Positions 49,936-59,271 of a stretch of 64,000 nt of DNA are shown piece after piece. Each line of letters starts with the position of its first letter. The first letter of the stretch is position 1. A program made the position numbers and the translations under genes. The notes beneath the pieces are model-generated. The model worked only from the letters and a program-made list of their open reading frames with translations, was not told where the DNA came from and searched no databases. The stretch comes from DATEDA01 sp963744255 (GTDB taxonomy: Bacteria; Pseudomonadota; Gammaproteobacteria; Burkholderiales; SG8-39): positions 1 to 64,000 of the forward strand of contig CAVUSZ010000017.1 of assembly GCA_963744255.1 (NCBI GenBank). The letters run 5' to 3'.

Positions 49936-50249
49936 CGCCGGGAGGACCTTTTCTTCGCAGGCGTCTTGGCCGGCGGACCGAGGAGCTTGTCGAGCTGCTC
50001 CTCGACCTCGGCCTCGATGCGGGGCTTCAGGAAGGAGAGCAGGAACCCGAGCTTCGCCTGGAGCCGCACTTCCTTCGGCGTGACGAGCAGTTCGCCTTCC
50101 ACGCCGGCACGCACGAAGCGCAGCACGGGACCGTCCCAGGCGTACGCGAGGTCGAAAGCCTTCTTGAGCTGCTTGGCTATCTTCTCGGCCGCCTTCCGCG
50201 CCTCGTCGAGCGGCTTCGAATGGGGGCGGCGTATGCGGATCTCGCTCAT
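49932..50249 (-). CDS. Polyhydroxyalkanoic acid system family protein
   Basis: This 105-residue protein matches the PHA_gran_rgn family. It has the start MSEIRIRRPHSKPLDEARKA, the central 'FDLAYAWDGPVLRFVRAGVE' and 'AKLGFLLSFLKPRIEAEVEE'. Family members are small proteins found with PHA synthesis genes and thought to act at granules. It lies tail-to-tail with the ACBP gene. The Lys-rich C-terminus may bind nucleic acid or granules. Confidence 0.85.
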   Translation of the reverse strand: MSEIRIRRPHSKPLDEARKAAEKIAKQLKKAFDLAYAWDGPVLRFVRAGVEGELLVTPKEVRLQAKLGFLLSFLKPRIEAEVEEQLDKLLGPPAKTPAKKRSSRR

Positions 50250-50335
50250 GGCTCGGGCTCCTGACCGTCTGGGCGCGGCGCCATTCTACTAGCGCGCGGC
50301 CCCGGTGCTAAACTCCGCGCGCTAGGGAGAACGCG

Positions 50336-51544
50336 ATGTTCCTTGTAAACCGCCTGGAGAAGCTGGTGGAAAGGGTGCGCGCGAGGCAGCCGGTGCCGTT
50401 GCGCCTCCGGCTCTGGAGCGGGCGGAGCTACGAGCTCGGCCCCGACCCGACGGTGACGATCACCGTCCCGAAGGCGTCCGCGTTGCGCTATTTTGTCGCG
50501 CCCGATCTGATGACGCTGGGCGAAGCTTACGTCGAGGGCCACATCGACTTCGACGGCTCGCTGCACGAGGCTTTCCAGGTCAGCGAGCGGTTCGCGCGCG
50601 TCGCCGGCGGCAGCAGGCTCGCGCCGCTGAAGAAGGCCGTCCGCCACACGAAGTCGCGCGATCGCAAGGCGATCCAGTACCACTACGACGTCTCGAACGA
50701 GTTCTACGCGCTCTTTCTCGATCCCGACATGGTCTATTCCTGCGCTTACTTCGAGCGGGAAGACGACTCGCTCGAAGCGGCGCAGCAGCAGAAGCTCGAC
50801 CACATCCTGACCAAGCTCATGCTGAAGCCGGGCGAGCGGCTGCTCGATATCGGCTGCGGCTGGGGCGCGCTTGTCTTTCGCGCGGTCGAGAAGTTCGGCG
50901 CCCGCGCGGTCGGCATCACGCTGTCGCAGAATCAGCACGACTACGTGCGCGAGAAGATCCGCGAGAAGGGTCTTGCCGACCGCTGCGAAGTTCGTATGCA
51001 GGACTATCGCGACGTGCCGGAGGAGGGCGGCTACGACAAGGTCGCGAGCATCGGGATGTTCGAGCACGTCGGGCGCAAGAATCTCGGGTTGTACTTCGCG
51101 AGGATCCGGGCGCTGCTGAAGGACGGCGGTCTCGCGCTGAACCACGGCATCACCTCGATCGACCCGGACAGCCGGGCGGTCGGAATGGGTGCGGGCGATT
51201 TCGTCGGGCGCTACGTGTTCCCGCACGGCGAGCTGCCGCACATCGGGCTCGTGCTGCGCGAGATGTCGGCGGGCGGCCTCGAGGCGACCGACGTCGAGTC
51301 GCTCCGCCGCCACTACGCCCGCACCACCGCCCTGTGGGCGAGCCGGCTGGAGGCCGCGGCGGAGCGAGCGCGGGCGATCGCCGGCGAGAAGCGGTACCGG
51401 ATCTGGTCGATCTATCTCGCAGGGTGCGCGCACGCGTTCGCGCAGAGCTGGATGAACATCTACCAGGTGCTCGGCTGCAAGCAGGGTCGCGAGGGGATGA
51501 ATACGCTCCCGCTCACGCGCGCGTACATGTACCGGGCGGCTTGA
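50336..51544 (+). CDS. cfa: Cyclopropane-fatty-acyl-phospholipid synthase
   Basis: This 402-residue SAM-dependent methyltransferase has 'DRKAIQYHYDVSNEFYALFL', 'MVYSCAYFEREDDSLEAAQQ', the SAM loop 'LLDIGCGWGALVFRAVEKFG', 'SIGMFEHVGRKN' and the C-terminal 'RIWSIYLAGCAHAFAQSWMN'. It cyclopropanates cis double bonds of membrane lipids. ATG 50336 follows AGGGAG. An intrinsic terminator lies 128 bp after the stop. Its place in the lipid cluster suggests joint control with storage metabolism. Confidence 0.93.
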   Translation: MFLVNRLEKLVERVRARQPVPLRLRLWSGRSYELGPDPTVTITVPKASALRYFVAPDLMTLGEAYVEGHIDFDGSLHEAFQVSERFARVAGGSRLAPLKKAVRHTKSRDRKAIQYHYDVSNEFYALFLDPDMVYSCAYFEREDDSLEAAQQQKLDHILTKLMLKPGERLLDIGCGWGALVFRAVEKFGARAVGITLSQNQHDYVREKIREKGLADRCEVRMQDYRDVPEEGGYDKVASIGMFEHVGRKNLGLYFARIRALLKDGGLALNHGITSIDPDSRAVGMGAGDFVGRYVFPHGELPHIGLVLREMSAGGLEATDVESLRRHYARTTALWASRLEAAAERARAIAGEKRYRIWSIYLAGCAHAFAQSWMNIYQVLGCKQGREGMNTLPLTRAYMYRAA

Positions 51545-51672
51545 CGCGCGCGGACTCCGTGACGCACACTCGCGCGATGCATCGATCCTTCCTTCGCCGC
51601 CGAGGCCGGATTGCCCGTGAACAGACGCGTCCGCGCGCGCGACGACGATGAGCGACGTGGCTCGAATATCGC

Positions 51673-51704
51673 GAAGGCCACAGACTCTGTGGCCTTCGTC
51701 TTTT
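51673..51704 (+). terminator. Intrinsic terminator after cfa
   Basis: GAAGGCCACAG-ACT-CTGTGGCCTTC (51673-51697) is a perfect 11-bp stem followed by GTCTTTT. It lies only 28 bp before the next gene start, so the aminotransferase mRNA must start within or just after it, or use read-through. Confidence 0.85.
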
Positions 51705-51732
51705 CAGGTCTCATGAACGAGGAACTGTGCCG

Positions 51733-52914
51733 ATGGAGCTCGAGGACTTTCCCCTGCACGCCCTGATGGAAATCACTTCGCGGCCCCCGCTCGTATTCGT
51801 GCGCGGCGAGGGGTCGTGGATCTGGGATCACACCGGTCGGAAGTATCTCGACTTCGTCCAGGGCTGGGCCGTGAACTCGCTCGGCCACAGCCCGCGCGCG
51901 ATCGCCGAGGCGCTTGCCGCCCAGGCGACGACGCTCGTCAACCCGAGCCCGGCGTTCTGGAATGCGCCGAGCGCGCGGCTGGCGAAGCAGCTCGTCGACC
52001 GCTCGTGCTTCCAGCGGGTGTTCTTCGCCAACAGCGGCGCCGAGGCGAACGAGGGCGCGATCAAGCTTGCGCGCAAATGGGGCGCGAAGTTCAGGGACGG
52101 TGCGTACGAGATCGTTACGTTCGACCACGCGTTTCACGGTCGCACGCTCGCGACCATGGCCGCGTCGGGCAAAGCGGGCTGGGACGCGCTCTTCGAGCCG
52201 AAGGTGCCCGGCTTTCCCAAGGCGCAGCTGAACGACCTCGCCTCGGTCGAGCGCGTCGTCGGCGCGAGGACCGTAGCCGTCATGGTCGAGCCGATCCAGG
52301 GCGAGTCGGGCGTGCTCCCGGCGACCGACGCCTTCCTCCGCGACCTGCGCGCGTTCACCGCCGAGCGGCGGCTCCTGTTGATCCTGGACGAAGTGCAGAC
52401 CGGGATGGGCCGCACCGGCAAGCTTTTCGGCTACGAGCACGCCGGAATCGAGCCCGACATGATGACGCTCGGCAAGGGTATCGGCGGCGGCGTGCCGCTG
52501 GCTGCGCTGCTCGCGAAGGAGCAGGTCTGCTGCTTCGATCACGGCGACCAGGGCGGCACGTTCAACGGCAATCCGCTGATGACTGCGGTTGGCTGCGCGG
52601 TGATGGACGCGTTGCTCGTCCCCGCCTTCCTCGAAAGCGTTACCGAGCGCGGGCGACAGCTCACCGACGGCTTGATGGCGCTCTCAGCCAAGCACTCGCT
52701 CGGCGAAGTCCGCGGCCGCGGGCTGCTCGTCGCGCTCGATCTTGGGCGGCCCGAAGGCGCTAAGGTGGTCGACGCGGCACGCGAGGCGGGCCTCCTGCTC
52801 AACTCACCGCGGCCCGCGACGCTCCGCTTCATGCCGGCATTGACGACCTCGGCGAGCGAGATCGACACGATGCTCGCGACCCTGGACGGGCTGCTCGGAC
52901 AGGTCCTGCGCTAG
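51733..52914 (+). CDS. Class III aminotransferase (acetylornithine aminotransferase-like)
   Basis: This 393-residue PLP enzyme of the ArgD/GabT group has 'GHSPRAIAEALAAQA', 'FFANSGAEANEGAIKLARKW', 'FDHAFHGRTLATMAASGKAG', 'LILDEVQTGMGRTGKLFGYE' and the PLP Lys in 'MMTLGKGIGGGVPLAALLAK'. ATG 51733 has GAGGAA 8 nt upstream; GTG 51727 would be too close to it. It probably works in arginine biosynthesis but the exact omega-amino substrate cannot be told. Its TAG stop shares CTAG with the convergent TPR gene. Confidence 0.88.
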   Translation: MELEDFPLHALMEITSRPPLVFVRGEGSWIWDHTGRKYLDFVQGWAVNSLGHSPRAIAEALAAQATTLVNPSPAFWNAPSARLAKQLVDRSCFQRVFFANSGAEANEGAIKLARKWGAKFRDGAYEIVTFDHAFHGRTLATMAASGKAGWDALFEPKVPGFPKAQLNDLASVERVVGARTVAVMVEPIQGESGVLPATDAFLRDLRAFTAERRLLLILDEVQTGMGRTGKLFGYEHAGIEPDMMTLGKGIGGGVPLAALLAKEQVCCFDHGDQGGTFNGNPLMTAVGCAVMDALLVPAFLESVTERGRQLTDGLMALSAKHSLGEVRGRGLLVALDLGRPEGAKVVDAAREAGLLLNSPRPATLRFMPALTTSASEIDTMLATLDGLLGQVLR

Positions 52915-53450
52915 TGCCCGGAGCCGGGACGCTCGGCGAGCAGCGCCTCGTACTGCTCTCGGCTGGCAGCGAGATGCGGATTGAGCCGCAGGGCGACGTC
53001 GAGCGCGAAGAGCGCCTCGTCCTTGCGGCCGGCCGCGATGCAGAGCTCCGCGAAGGCGAGCATCGCACCGAAGTGCCGCGGCTCGAGGACGAGCGCGTGA
53101 TGGAAGTCCCGCACGCTCTCTTCGTCGCGCGCCTGCATGTAAAAGAGGGTTCCGCGCTTGTGCCACGCCTCGGCGAAACCGGGGTGCAGGGCGATGAGCC
53201 GGTGCAGGATCCGTTCGGCCGTGACGAAGTCCTCGGCGACGATGGCGCGCGTCGCGCGCTCGAGCTCGGCCGCCGCGGGCCGGTCCGGATAGGTCATCCA
53301 GAGCCCCCAGATCTCGTCCTGCGTCGTCTCCGCCCGCGGGGCGGCGGCGTCGGCGAGTCGCCGGAGGAGGGCGTCGAGCCGGCGGTGGAGCCGGTACGAG
53401 GGGCGCCGCCGTTGCGCGCGGACGATCAGTTTGAGGGTCTCGGCGTACAT
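52911..53450 (-). CDS. TPR-like protein, second of a tandem paralog pair
   Basis: This 179-residue protein has TPR-type helices in 'DFVTAERILHRLIALHPGFAE', split after the first helix, and 'ESVRDFHHALVLEPRHFGAM'. It is clearly paralogous to the upstream gene at 53485-54027, sharing 'EPRHFGA', 'RLDALL' and 'LNPHL' in the same order. No signal peptide is visible at ATG 53450 (MYAETLKLIVRAQ). The function is unknown. Its stop overlaps the aminotransferase stop in CTAG. Confidence 0.75.
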   Translation of the reverse strand: MYAETLKLIVRAQRRRPSYRLHRRLDALLRRLADAAAPRAETTQDEIWGLWMTYPDRPAAAELERATRAIVAEDFVTAERILHRLIALHPGFAEAWHKRGTLFYMQARDEESVRDFHHALVLEPRHFGAMLAFAELCIAAGRKDEALFALDVALRLNPHLAASREQYEALLAERPGSGH

Positions 53451-53484
53451 CGTTCCATGGCAGGGTAAGACGACGTCGCCGGCG

Positions 53485-54027
53485 TCAGTGGGCCGTCCCG
53501 CTCGCTTCGGCGGCGAGTTCCTCGCGGGCGGCGCGGACGGCGCCGAGATGGGGGTTGATGCGCAGGGCGGCATCGAAGGCGAAGAGCGCGCCGGCGCGCT
53601 CGCCTTTCCGGAGGCAGATCTGCCCGAACCCGCAAACCGCGCCGAAATGCCGCGGCTCGAGCTCGAGCGTCCTGCAAATGTCGCGCACGCTGTCAACGTC
53701 ACGACCCAGGCGGAAATACAAGGTGGCGCGTTTGTTCCACGCTTCCGCATAGTCCGGATGCTTGGCGACCAGCGTATCAAGCAGCTTTTCGGCCCCGGCG
53801 TGGTCGCCGATGGCGATGGCGCGCGTGGCGAGCTCGAGGCGCTCTTCGACGAGCGGGTCAGGATGCGACATCCACGCGCTCCAGATCGCCTCCTCGACCT
53901 GGCTCGCCTCGACCGGACCGGTGGCCTGCGCAAGGCGCTCGAACAGCGCATCCAGCCGGCGCGGGAGGGTTGGCGCGGGTCTCCGTCCTGCGAGCGAGAT
54001 GATGAGCTTGAGCATCTCGTCAAACAT
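53485..54027 (-). CDS. TPR-like protein, first of a tandem paralog pair
   Basis: This 180-residue protein starts at ATG 54027 (MFDEMLKLIISLAGRRPAPT). It has the TPR-like runs 'GDHAGAEKLLDTLVAKHPDY', 'AEAWNKRATLYFRLGRDVDS' and 'TLELEPRHFGAVCGFGQICL'. It is the closest relative of the next gene 34 bp downstream; the two arose by tandem duplication. Both lie just downstream of the SOS operon on the same strand, 44 bp after dnaE2. Function is unknown; cytoplasmic location is inferred. Confidence 0.75.
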   Translation of the reverse strand: MFDEMLKLIISLAGRRPAPTLPRRLDALFERLAQATGPVEASQVEEAIWSAWMSHPDPLVEERLELATRAIAIGDHAGAEKLLDTLVAKHPDYAEAWNKRATLYFRLGRDVDSVRDICRTLELEPRHFGAVCGFGQICLRKGERAGALFAFDAALRINPHLGAVRAAREELAAEASGTAH

Positions 54028-54071
54028 GGGCGAAGCTTACCGTCTAACTGCGTGAGAGGGCACATCCCGGG

Positions 54072-57000
54072 TCAGTGGAAATCGCGCGAGCGGGTGACGA
54101 GCCGGCCGAGCAGCGCGCTCTCGTCGACGAGCCGCCGGGCGACGAGGTGCACGACCTCGCCCTCGCGCTCGACGACGCCGTGCACTGCCATCAGCCGGGC
54201 GCCGAGCAGCTCGCGCCGCTGGCGCTCGCCGAGGTCGCGCCAGACGACTACGTTGACGTACCCGGTCTCGTCCTCGAGGGTCACGAACACGACCCCGGAC
54301 GCGGTGTCGGGGCGCTGCCGCCCGGTGACGATCCCGCAGGCGCGCGCGAGGCGGCCGTGCGGCAGCCGCCGGATCTCCTCGGCGGTGGCGAGCCGCATGC
54401 GCTCGAGGCGAGCGCGCAGCAGCGCCAGCGGATGCCGGCCGAGCGTGAGGCCAAGGCTCGCGTAGTCGGCAACCAGATCCTCGCCTTCGGTGGGCGGGCG
54501 CAGACGCGGCGGCGCCTCGACCACCGGTGCTTCGCGCAGGAGCGGGGTGGGGGCTTCGACGCCGACGACATCCCAGTACGCGCGCCGCCGATGGTCGGCG
54601 AGCGACTTGAGCGCGCCGGCGGCGGCGAGGCATTTGAGGTCGCGGGCGTCGAGCCGGGCGCGGCGCGCGAGGTCATCGACGCTTGCGAACGTCCGCTCGC
54701 GGCACGCGGCAACGACTCGCTCCGCTCCAGCCTGCGAGAGGCCTTTCACCATGAGCATGCCCAGCCGGAGAGCCGGCGCAGGATCGCGCGGCTCGAGCGT
54801 GCATTCCCAGTCGCTCGCCAGCGCGTCGACCGGCAGCACCTCGACGCCGTGGCGCTGCGCGTCCTGCACGAGCTGCGACGGCGCGTAGAAGCCCATCGGC
54901 TGGCTGTTGAGCAGCGCGGCGCAGAACGCCGCCGGATGATGGCGCTTGATCCACGCCGACACGTAGACGAGCAGCGCGAAGCTCGCCGCGTGCGATTCCG
55001 GAAAGCCGTACTCGCCAAAACCGAGGATCTGGCGGTAGATGCCTTCCGCGAACTCGGGCGGGTAGCCGCGTTTGCGCATGCCGTCCTTCAGCCGACGCTC
55101 GAATGGCTCGAGCCCGCCCTTGCGCCGCCACGCCGCCATCGCGCGGCGGAGGGCGTCCGACTCGCCCGGCGTGAAGCCGGCGGCGACCACCGCGAGCTGC
55201 ATCACCTGCTCCTGGAAGATCGGCACGCCGAGCGTGCGCTCGAGCACCTGCCGTGCCGCATCGCTCGGATAGTCGACCGGCTCCAGTTCCTGCCGGCGGC
55301 GGAGATAGGGGTGCACCATGCCGCCCTGGATCGGCCCCGGGCGCACGATCGCCACCTCGATCACGAGGTCGAAGAACGAGGACGGCCGCAGGCGCGGCAG
55401 CATCGCCATCTGCGCGCGCGACTCGATCTGGAACACGCCGATGGTGTCGGCGGACTGGATCATCTCGTAGGTCGCCGGGTCCTCGGCCGGCACGTCGGCT
55501 ATCGTGAACGGTGCCCCGCGGCGCTCGCCGATCATGTCGAGCGCCCGCCGGATCGCCGAGAGCATCCCGAGCGCCAGGACGTCGACCTTCAGGAGACCGA
55601 GCGCGTCGAGGTCGTCCTTGTCCCACTGGATGACGCTGCGGTCGGCCATCGCCGCGTTTTCGACCGGCACGAGACGCTCGAGCGAGCCGCGTGCGATGAC
55701 GAAGCCGCCGGTGTGCTGCGAGAGATGGCGCGGGAAGCCGACGAGCGTGTTCACGAGCTCGCACAGCTGCAGGACTGCCGGGCTCGTGGCGTCGAAGCCG
55801 TCCGCGGCGAGCTTCTCGGGCTGGACCCCCCAGTGATCCCACCAGGCGCGCGACATCGCCAGCTGGTCGACCTGCGCGGGATCGAGCCCGAGCGCCTTGC
55901 CGACGTCGCGGATCGCGCTCTTCGGACGATAGGTGATGACGGTCGCGGCGATCGCCGCGCGATCGCGCCCGTACTTGGCGTAGATGTACTGGATGACCTC
56001 CTCGCGCCGCTGATGCTCGAAGTCGACGTCGATGTCGGGCGGCTCGTTGCGCTCGCGGGAGATGAAGCGCTCGAACAGCATCGACATCCGCGTCGGGTCC
56101 ACTTCGGTGATGCCGAGCGCGTAGCAGACCGCCGAGTTCGCCGCCGAGCCGCGGCCCTGGCAGAGAATCCCCTTCGATCGCGCGAAACGCACGGCGTCGT
56201 GAACGGTGAGGAAGAAGGGCTCGTAGGCGAGGTCGGCGATGAGCGCGAGCTCGTGCTCGACCAGGCTGCGGACCCGATCGGGCACGCCGCCGGGAAAGCG
56301 CCAGCGCAGGCCGTCCTCGGCGAGTTGCCTCAGCCAGCTTGCCGGCGTCTCGGCGGCCGGCACCAACTCCTCGGGGTACTCGTAGCGCAGCTCGTCGAGC
56401 GAGAAGTCGCACCGTTCGGCGACGCGCAGCGTCTCGGCGAGGAGCTCCGGCGGATAAGCCTGCGCGAGCCGCATCCGCAGCCGCAGGCTGCGCTCGGCGT
56501 TCGGAAAAAGCGCATGACCGCACTCGCGCACCGGACGGCCCAGGCGCACCGCGGTGAGGACGTCCTGGAGACGGCGGCGCGAGCGCACGTGCATGTGCAC
56601 GTCGCCGGTGGCGACTAGCGGGAGACTCGCGGCACCCGCGAGCGCACGCAAGCTCGCCAGCCGGGCGCGGTCGTCGGACCCGCAGTGGAGCTCCGCGGCG
56701 ATCCACGCGCGGCCGGGGAAGCGCTCGGCGAGCCATTCGGCGTGTGCCGCCCCGCGTCCCGCGAGTGCAACGCCGGCACCAGCAACGCGAAGCACTCCGC
56801 CACCCCCTGGTCGAGATCGTCTCGCGTCAGCCGGTAACGGCCCTTCCCGGCGCTGCGCCGTCCCCTGGTGATCAGCTCGGAGAGGTTGCCGTAGCCGGCA
56901 CGGCTCGTAGCGAGCAGCACGAGCTTCGGTCCATCGACAAGGTGGATCTCGGTGCCGACGAGCAGCTTGAGCCCATGCTCCTTCGCCGCGAGATGCGCGC

Positions 57001-57151
57001 GCACGGCGCCTGCGACCGAGCACTCGTCGGTGACCGCGAGCGCGGCATAGCCGAGCGCGGACGCACGCGCAACGAGCTCCTCCGGGTGCGAGGCGCCGCG
57101 GAGAAAGCTGAAGTTGGTGAGGCAGTGCAGCTCGGCGTAGGCGGGGAGCAT
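54072..57151 (-). pseudogene. dnaE2: Error-prone DNA polymerase DnaE2 (ImuC), frameshifted
   Basis: DnaE2 is the translesion polymerase of the ImuA-ImuB-DnaE2 mutasome. The N-terminal frame starts MLPAYAELHCLTNFSFLRGA at 57151 (PHP domain). The rest continues in another frame from about 56750 to 54072 with 'LCQGRGSAANSAVCYALGIT', 'PPDIDVDFEHQRREEVIQYI', 'QIESRAQMAMLPRLRP' and 'FQEQVMQLAVVAAGF', plus an OB domain near the C-terminus. The joined length of about 1026 residues is normal. The switch falls in GCGGGGCGG at about 56740-56755, a typical sequencing-error context. The ATG directly abuts the imuB stop. Confidence 0.85.
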
Positions 57152-58582
57152 TCACGCAAACAACCCGTGCAAGAACCACCCCCCGGGCGGACGTCGCTCG
57201 CGATACACCCACACGAGCGCGCGGTCGGCGGTCTCGGCGACGAAGTAGTCGCGCGCGACGTCGCCGCCGTCCCACCAGCCCGACTCGACGCGCTCGGGAC
57301 CGGCAAGGAGCTTGAGCGGCCCGCCGCGGTGAGGCACCGCGTCGATCTCCGCGAGCGGCTGCGGCGCGGGCAGCAGCCAGAAGGGACGAAGCCCGAGATG
57401 GCCTACACCGGCTGTGCCGGCGCCGGCCTTGCATTCCCGCGACGCACGCTCCGGCCGATGCTCCGCAGCGACGGCGAGACCGTGCACCGCCGCGCCGCCA
57501 AGCCGGGCGCGCAGCCGCTCGACGAGCTTCTTCCAATCCCCGGGCGACGAGGCGCCGTCGTCGAAGAGCGCGAGTGCCTCGCCGACGAGCGGCACGACGT
57601 CGCCGGCTTCGAGCGCGATAGCGCGCACCGCTTCCGGAAGCGCAAGCGCAGCGAGCCGCTCGCGCGCGAGCAGCGTGAAGTGCGCGGCGTCGCGGGCCGG
57701 CGCAACGAGCCCGATCGGCACTTCGGTGAATCGTGCTTCGCGATGGAACAGCCTGAGCGCGAGCCGCTGCACGCCGCCGGCACGCGCGGCGAGAAACCCC
57801 TCGAGCTGCACGAAGAGCCGTTTCGCGGCGAAGAGCAGCGCTTCGGTCTGCGTCACCTCCGCAGGCAACTCGAGGCGGACATGGAACGCTGCCGGCGGGA
57901 TGAAGAAAGTGCGCGGATCGGGCACACGCCCGAGCGCGCGGTCGAGGTCGTCGAGAAGCTTTCGCCCGAAACGGCGCGCGAGCCCCGCGCGCGGCAGCCC
58001 GAGCACGTCGCCGACGCGCGTCGCGCCGATGGCCGCGAGCGCTTCGAGCGTAGCAGCGTCGCCGGTCGTGACGCGCACCGGCAGCTCGGCGAGCGCGCCT
58101 TCGAGGCCGACGGGATCCGCGACGAGGACTTCGCTGCCGGCATGCGCGAGCCAGCTCGCGCCGCGCGCGGTCGGCGCCGCGGCGACGAACGCGGTGAACC
58201 CCATGCGCGCGCAGCCTTCGCGCAAGCCCGCGGCGATGCGCTCGGGACCACGGAAGAGTTTCAAGCTGCCGGAGAGTTCGAGCGCGAGCGCGTCGGGAAG
58301 CTCGAGCGCCACGCTGGGCGTGAACTGCGCCGCCCAGCCGGCGAGGCCGAGGAGGCATTCGGTTTCCTCGGCCGGGCTGCGCGGATGGACGGCGAGCTGG
58401 CGCGTAAGCGCGCTTGCCGCAGCGGTCGAGAGTCCCGGGCGCACGCCCCGCGCCGCGGCTTTGCCGTCGCAGGCGACGATGCGGTGATGCTCTGCGACGG
58501 CTTGCGGCTCAGGCGTGGCAAGCGCACGCGTCAGCGCTTCGAGCGGCAGGTTCGGCAGGTACAGGGCAATCCATTGCTGCAT
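57152..58582 (-). CDS. imuB: ImuB, catalytically inactive Y-family polymerase-like protein
   Basis: This 476-residue protein begins MQQWIALYLPNLPLEALTRA, the ImuB start, and has the Y-family 'little finger' and HhH region ('IGATRVGDVLGLPRAGLARR'). The acidic polymerase residues of motif I (D..F) are absent, as is typical of ImuB. ImuB links DnaE2 to the beta clamp and ImuA. It ends 'PPGGWFLHGLFA', as in many ImuB proteins. It overlaps imuA by 74 nt and abuts dnaE2. Confidence 0.9.
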   Translation of the reverse strand: MQQWIALYLPNLPLEALTRALATPEPQAVAEHHRIVACDGKAAARGVRPGLSTAAASALTRQLAVHPRSPAEETECLLGLAGWAAQFTPSVALELPDALALELSGSLKLFRGPERIAAGLREGCARMGFTAFVAAAPTARGASWLAHAGSEVLVADPVGLEGALAELPVRVTTGDAATLEALAAIGATRVGDVLGLPRAGLARRFGRKLLDDLDRALGRVPDPRTFFIPPAAFHVRLELPAEVTQTEALLFAAKRLFVQLEGFLAARAGGVQRLALRLFHREARFTEVPIGLVAPARDAAHFTLLARERLAALALPEAVRAIALEAGDVVPLVGEALALFDDGASSPGDWKKLVERLRARLGGAAVHGLAVAAEHRPERASRECKAGAGTAGVGHLGLRPFWLLPAPQPLAEIDAVPHRGGPLKLLAGPERVESGWWDGGDVARDYFVAETADRALVWVYRERRPPGGWFLHGLFA

Positions 58583-59243
58583 GGGGACGACTCAGATCGA
58601 TCGCTATCGACCGCTCGCAGACCGCGCCGCGGCGCTTGAGAATCCGCACTGCTATCCCGCCCGCGGCGGTGGCTAGCGCGAGCCGCAGCGCGGCGGGCGA
58701 GGACTCCCCGGCAGCTTGCGGCGCGCGGAAGAGCATCGCCATCGCCCGGGTGCTCTCGGCCGCGAGCTGCAGGCGTCGGAGCGCCGCGTATTTCGCTTCA
58801 CCGGGCCAGACGAACACCGCACCGCAGGCGGCGGAGCGCAAGGCCTGCTCGGCCGCCCACAGCGCGTCGCGCGCCGAGCGCGTCCGGACAATCAGGACCT
58901 GCCCGAGCGCGATGCCTGCCGCGGCGAGCGCCGGCGCATAGGGCAGATACGGCGGTGCGATCCAGGCGAGCCGCTCGCCGGCGCGTGCGAGACGGGCGAG
59001 TGCCGGCCCCAGGAGGCGCAGCTCGCCGATGCCGTCGTGCGCAGGTAGGAGTTCGGCGAGCGCGCCGGTCGGCCAGCCGCCGCCCGGCAGCTCCGCATCG
59101 AGCTGCGGGAATCCGGTCGGCACGCTGGGGCTCGCCACGCGCGCGAGCGCATCGCCGCGGCGAATGTCGACGCGGGCGAGGAGGGCAGCCAGGGGCAGTG
59201 CTTCGGCGACCACGGAAAAAGCGAACCGCAGATGAATGCGCAT
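58509..59243 (-). CDS. imuA: ImuA, RecA-like mutasome subunit
   Basis: This 244-residue protein resembles ImuA/SulA-like RecA paralogs. It has 'SVPTGFPQLDAELPGGGWPT', 'GALAELLPAHDGIGELRLLG' and 'LIVRTRSARDALWAAEQALR', and lacks a proper Walker A. It inhibits or modulates RecA and binds ImuB. It starts 28 bp after lexA and overlaps imuB by 74 nt at its C-terminus, which is longer than usual. Start ATG 59243 fits the spacing. Confidence 0.88.
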   Translation of the reverse strand: MRIHLRFAFSVVAEALPLAALLARVDIRRGDALARVASPSVPTGFPQLDAELPGGGWPTGALAELLPAHDGIGELRLLGPALARLARAGERLAWIAPPYLPYAPALAAAGIALGQVLIVRTRSARDALWAAEQALRSAACGAVFVWPGEAKYAALRRLQLAAESTRAMAMLFRAPQAAGESSPAALRLALATAAGGIAVRILKRRGAVCERSIAIDLSRPHAAMDCPVPAEPAARSADACACHA

Positions 59244-59271
59244 GGACCCGGGTTCACCCGGGTCCCGGCGT

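Noticed and set aside
54075..56618. 847-codon open frame on the plus strand
   Set aside because: Antisense to dnaE2; no domains, Arg/His/Leu-rich.
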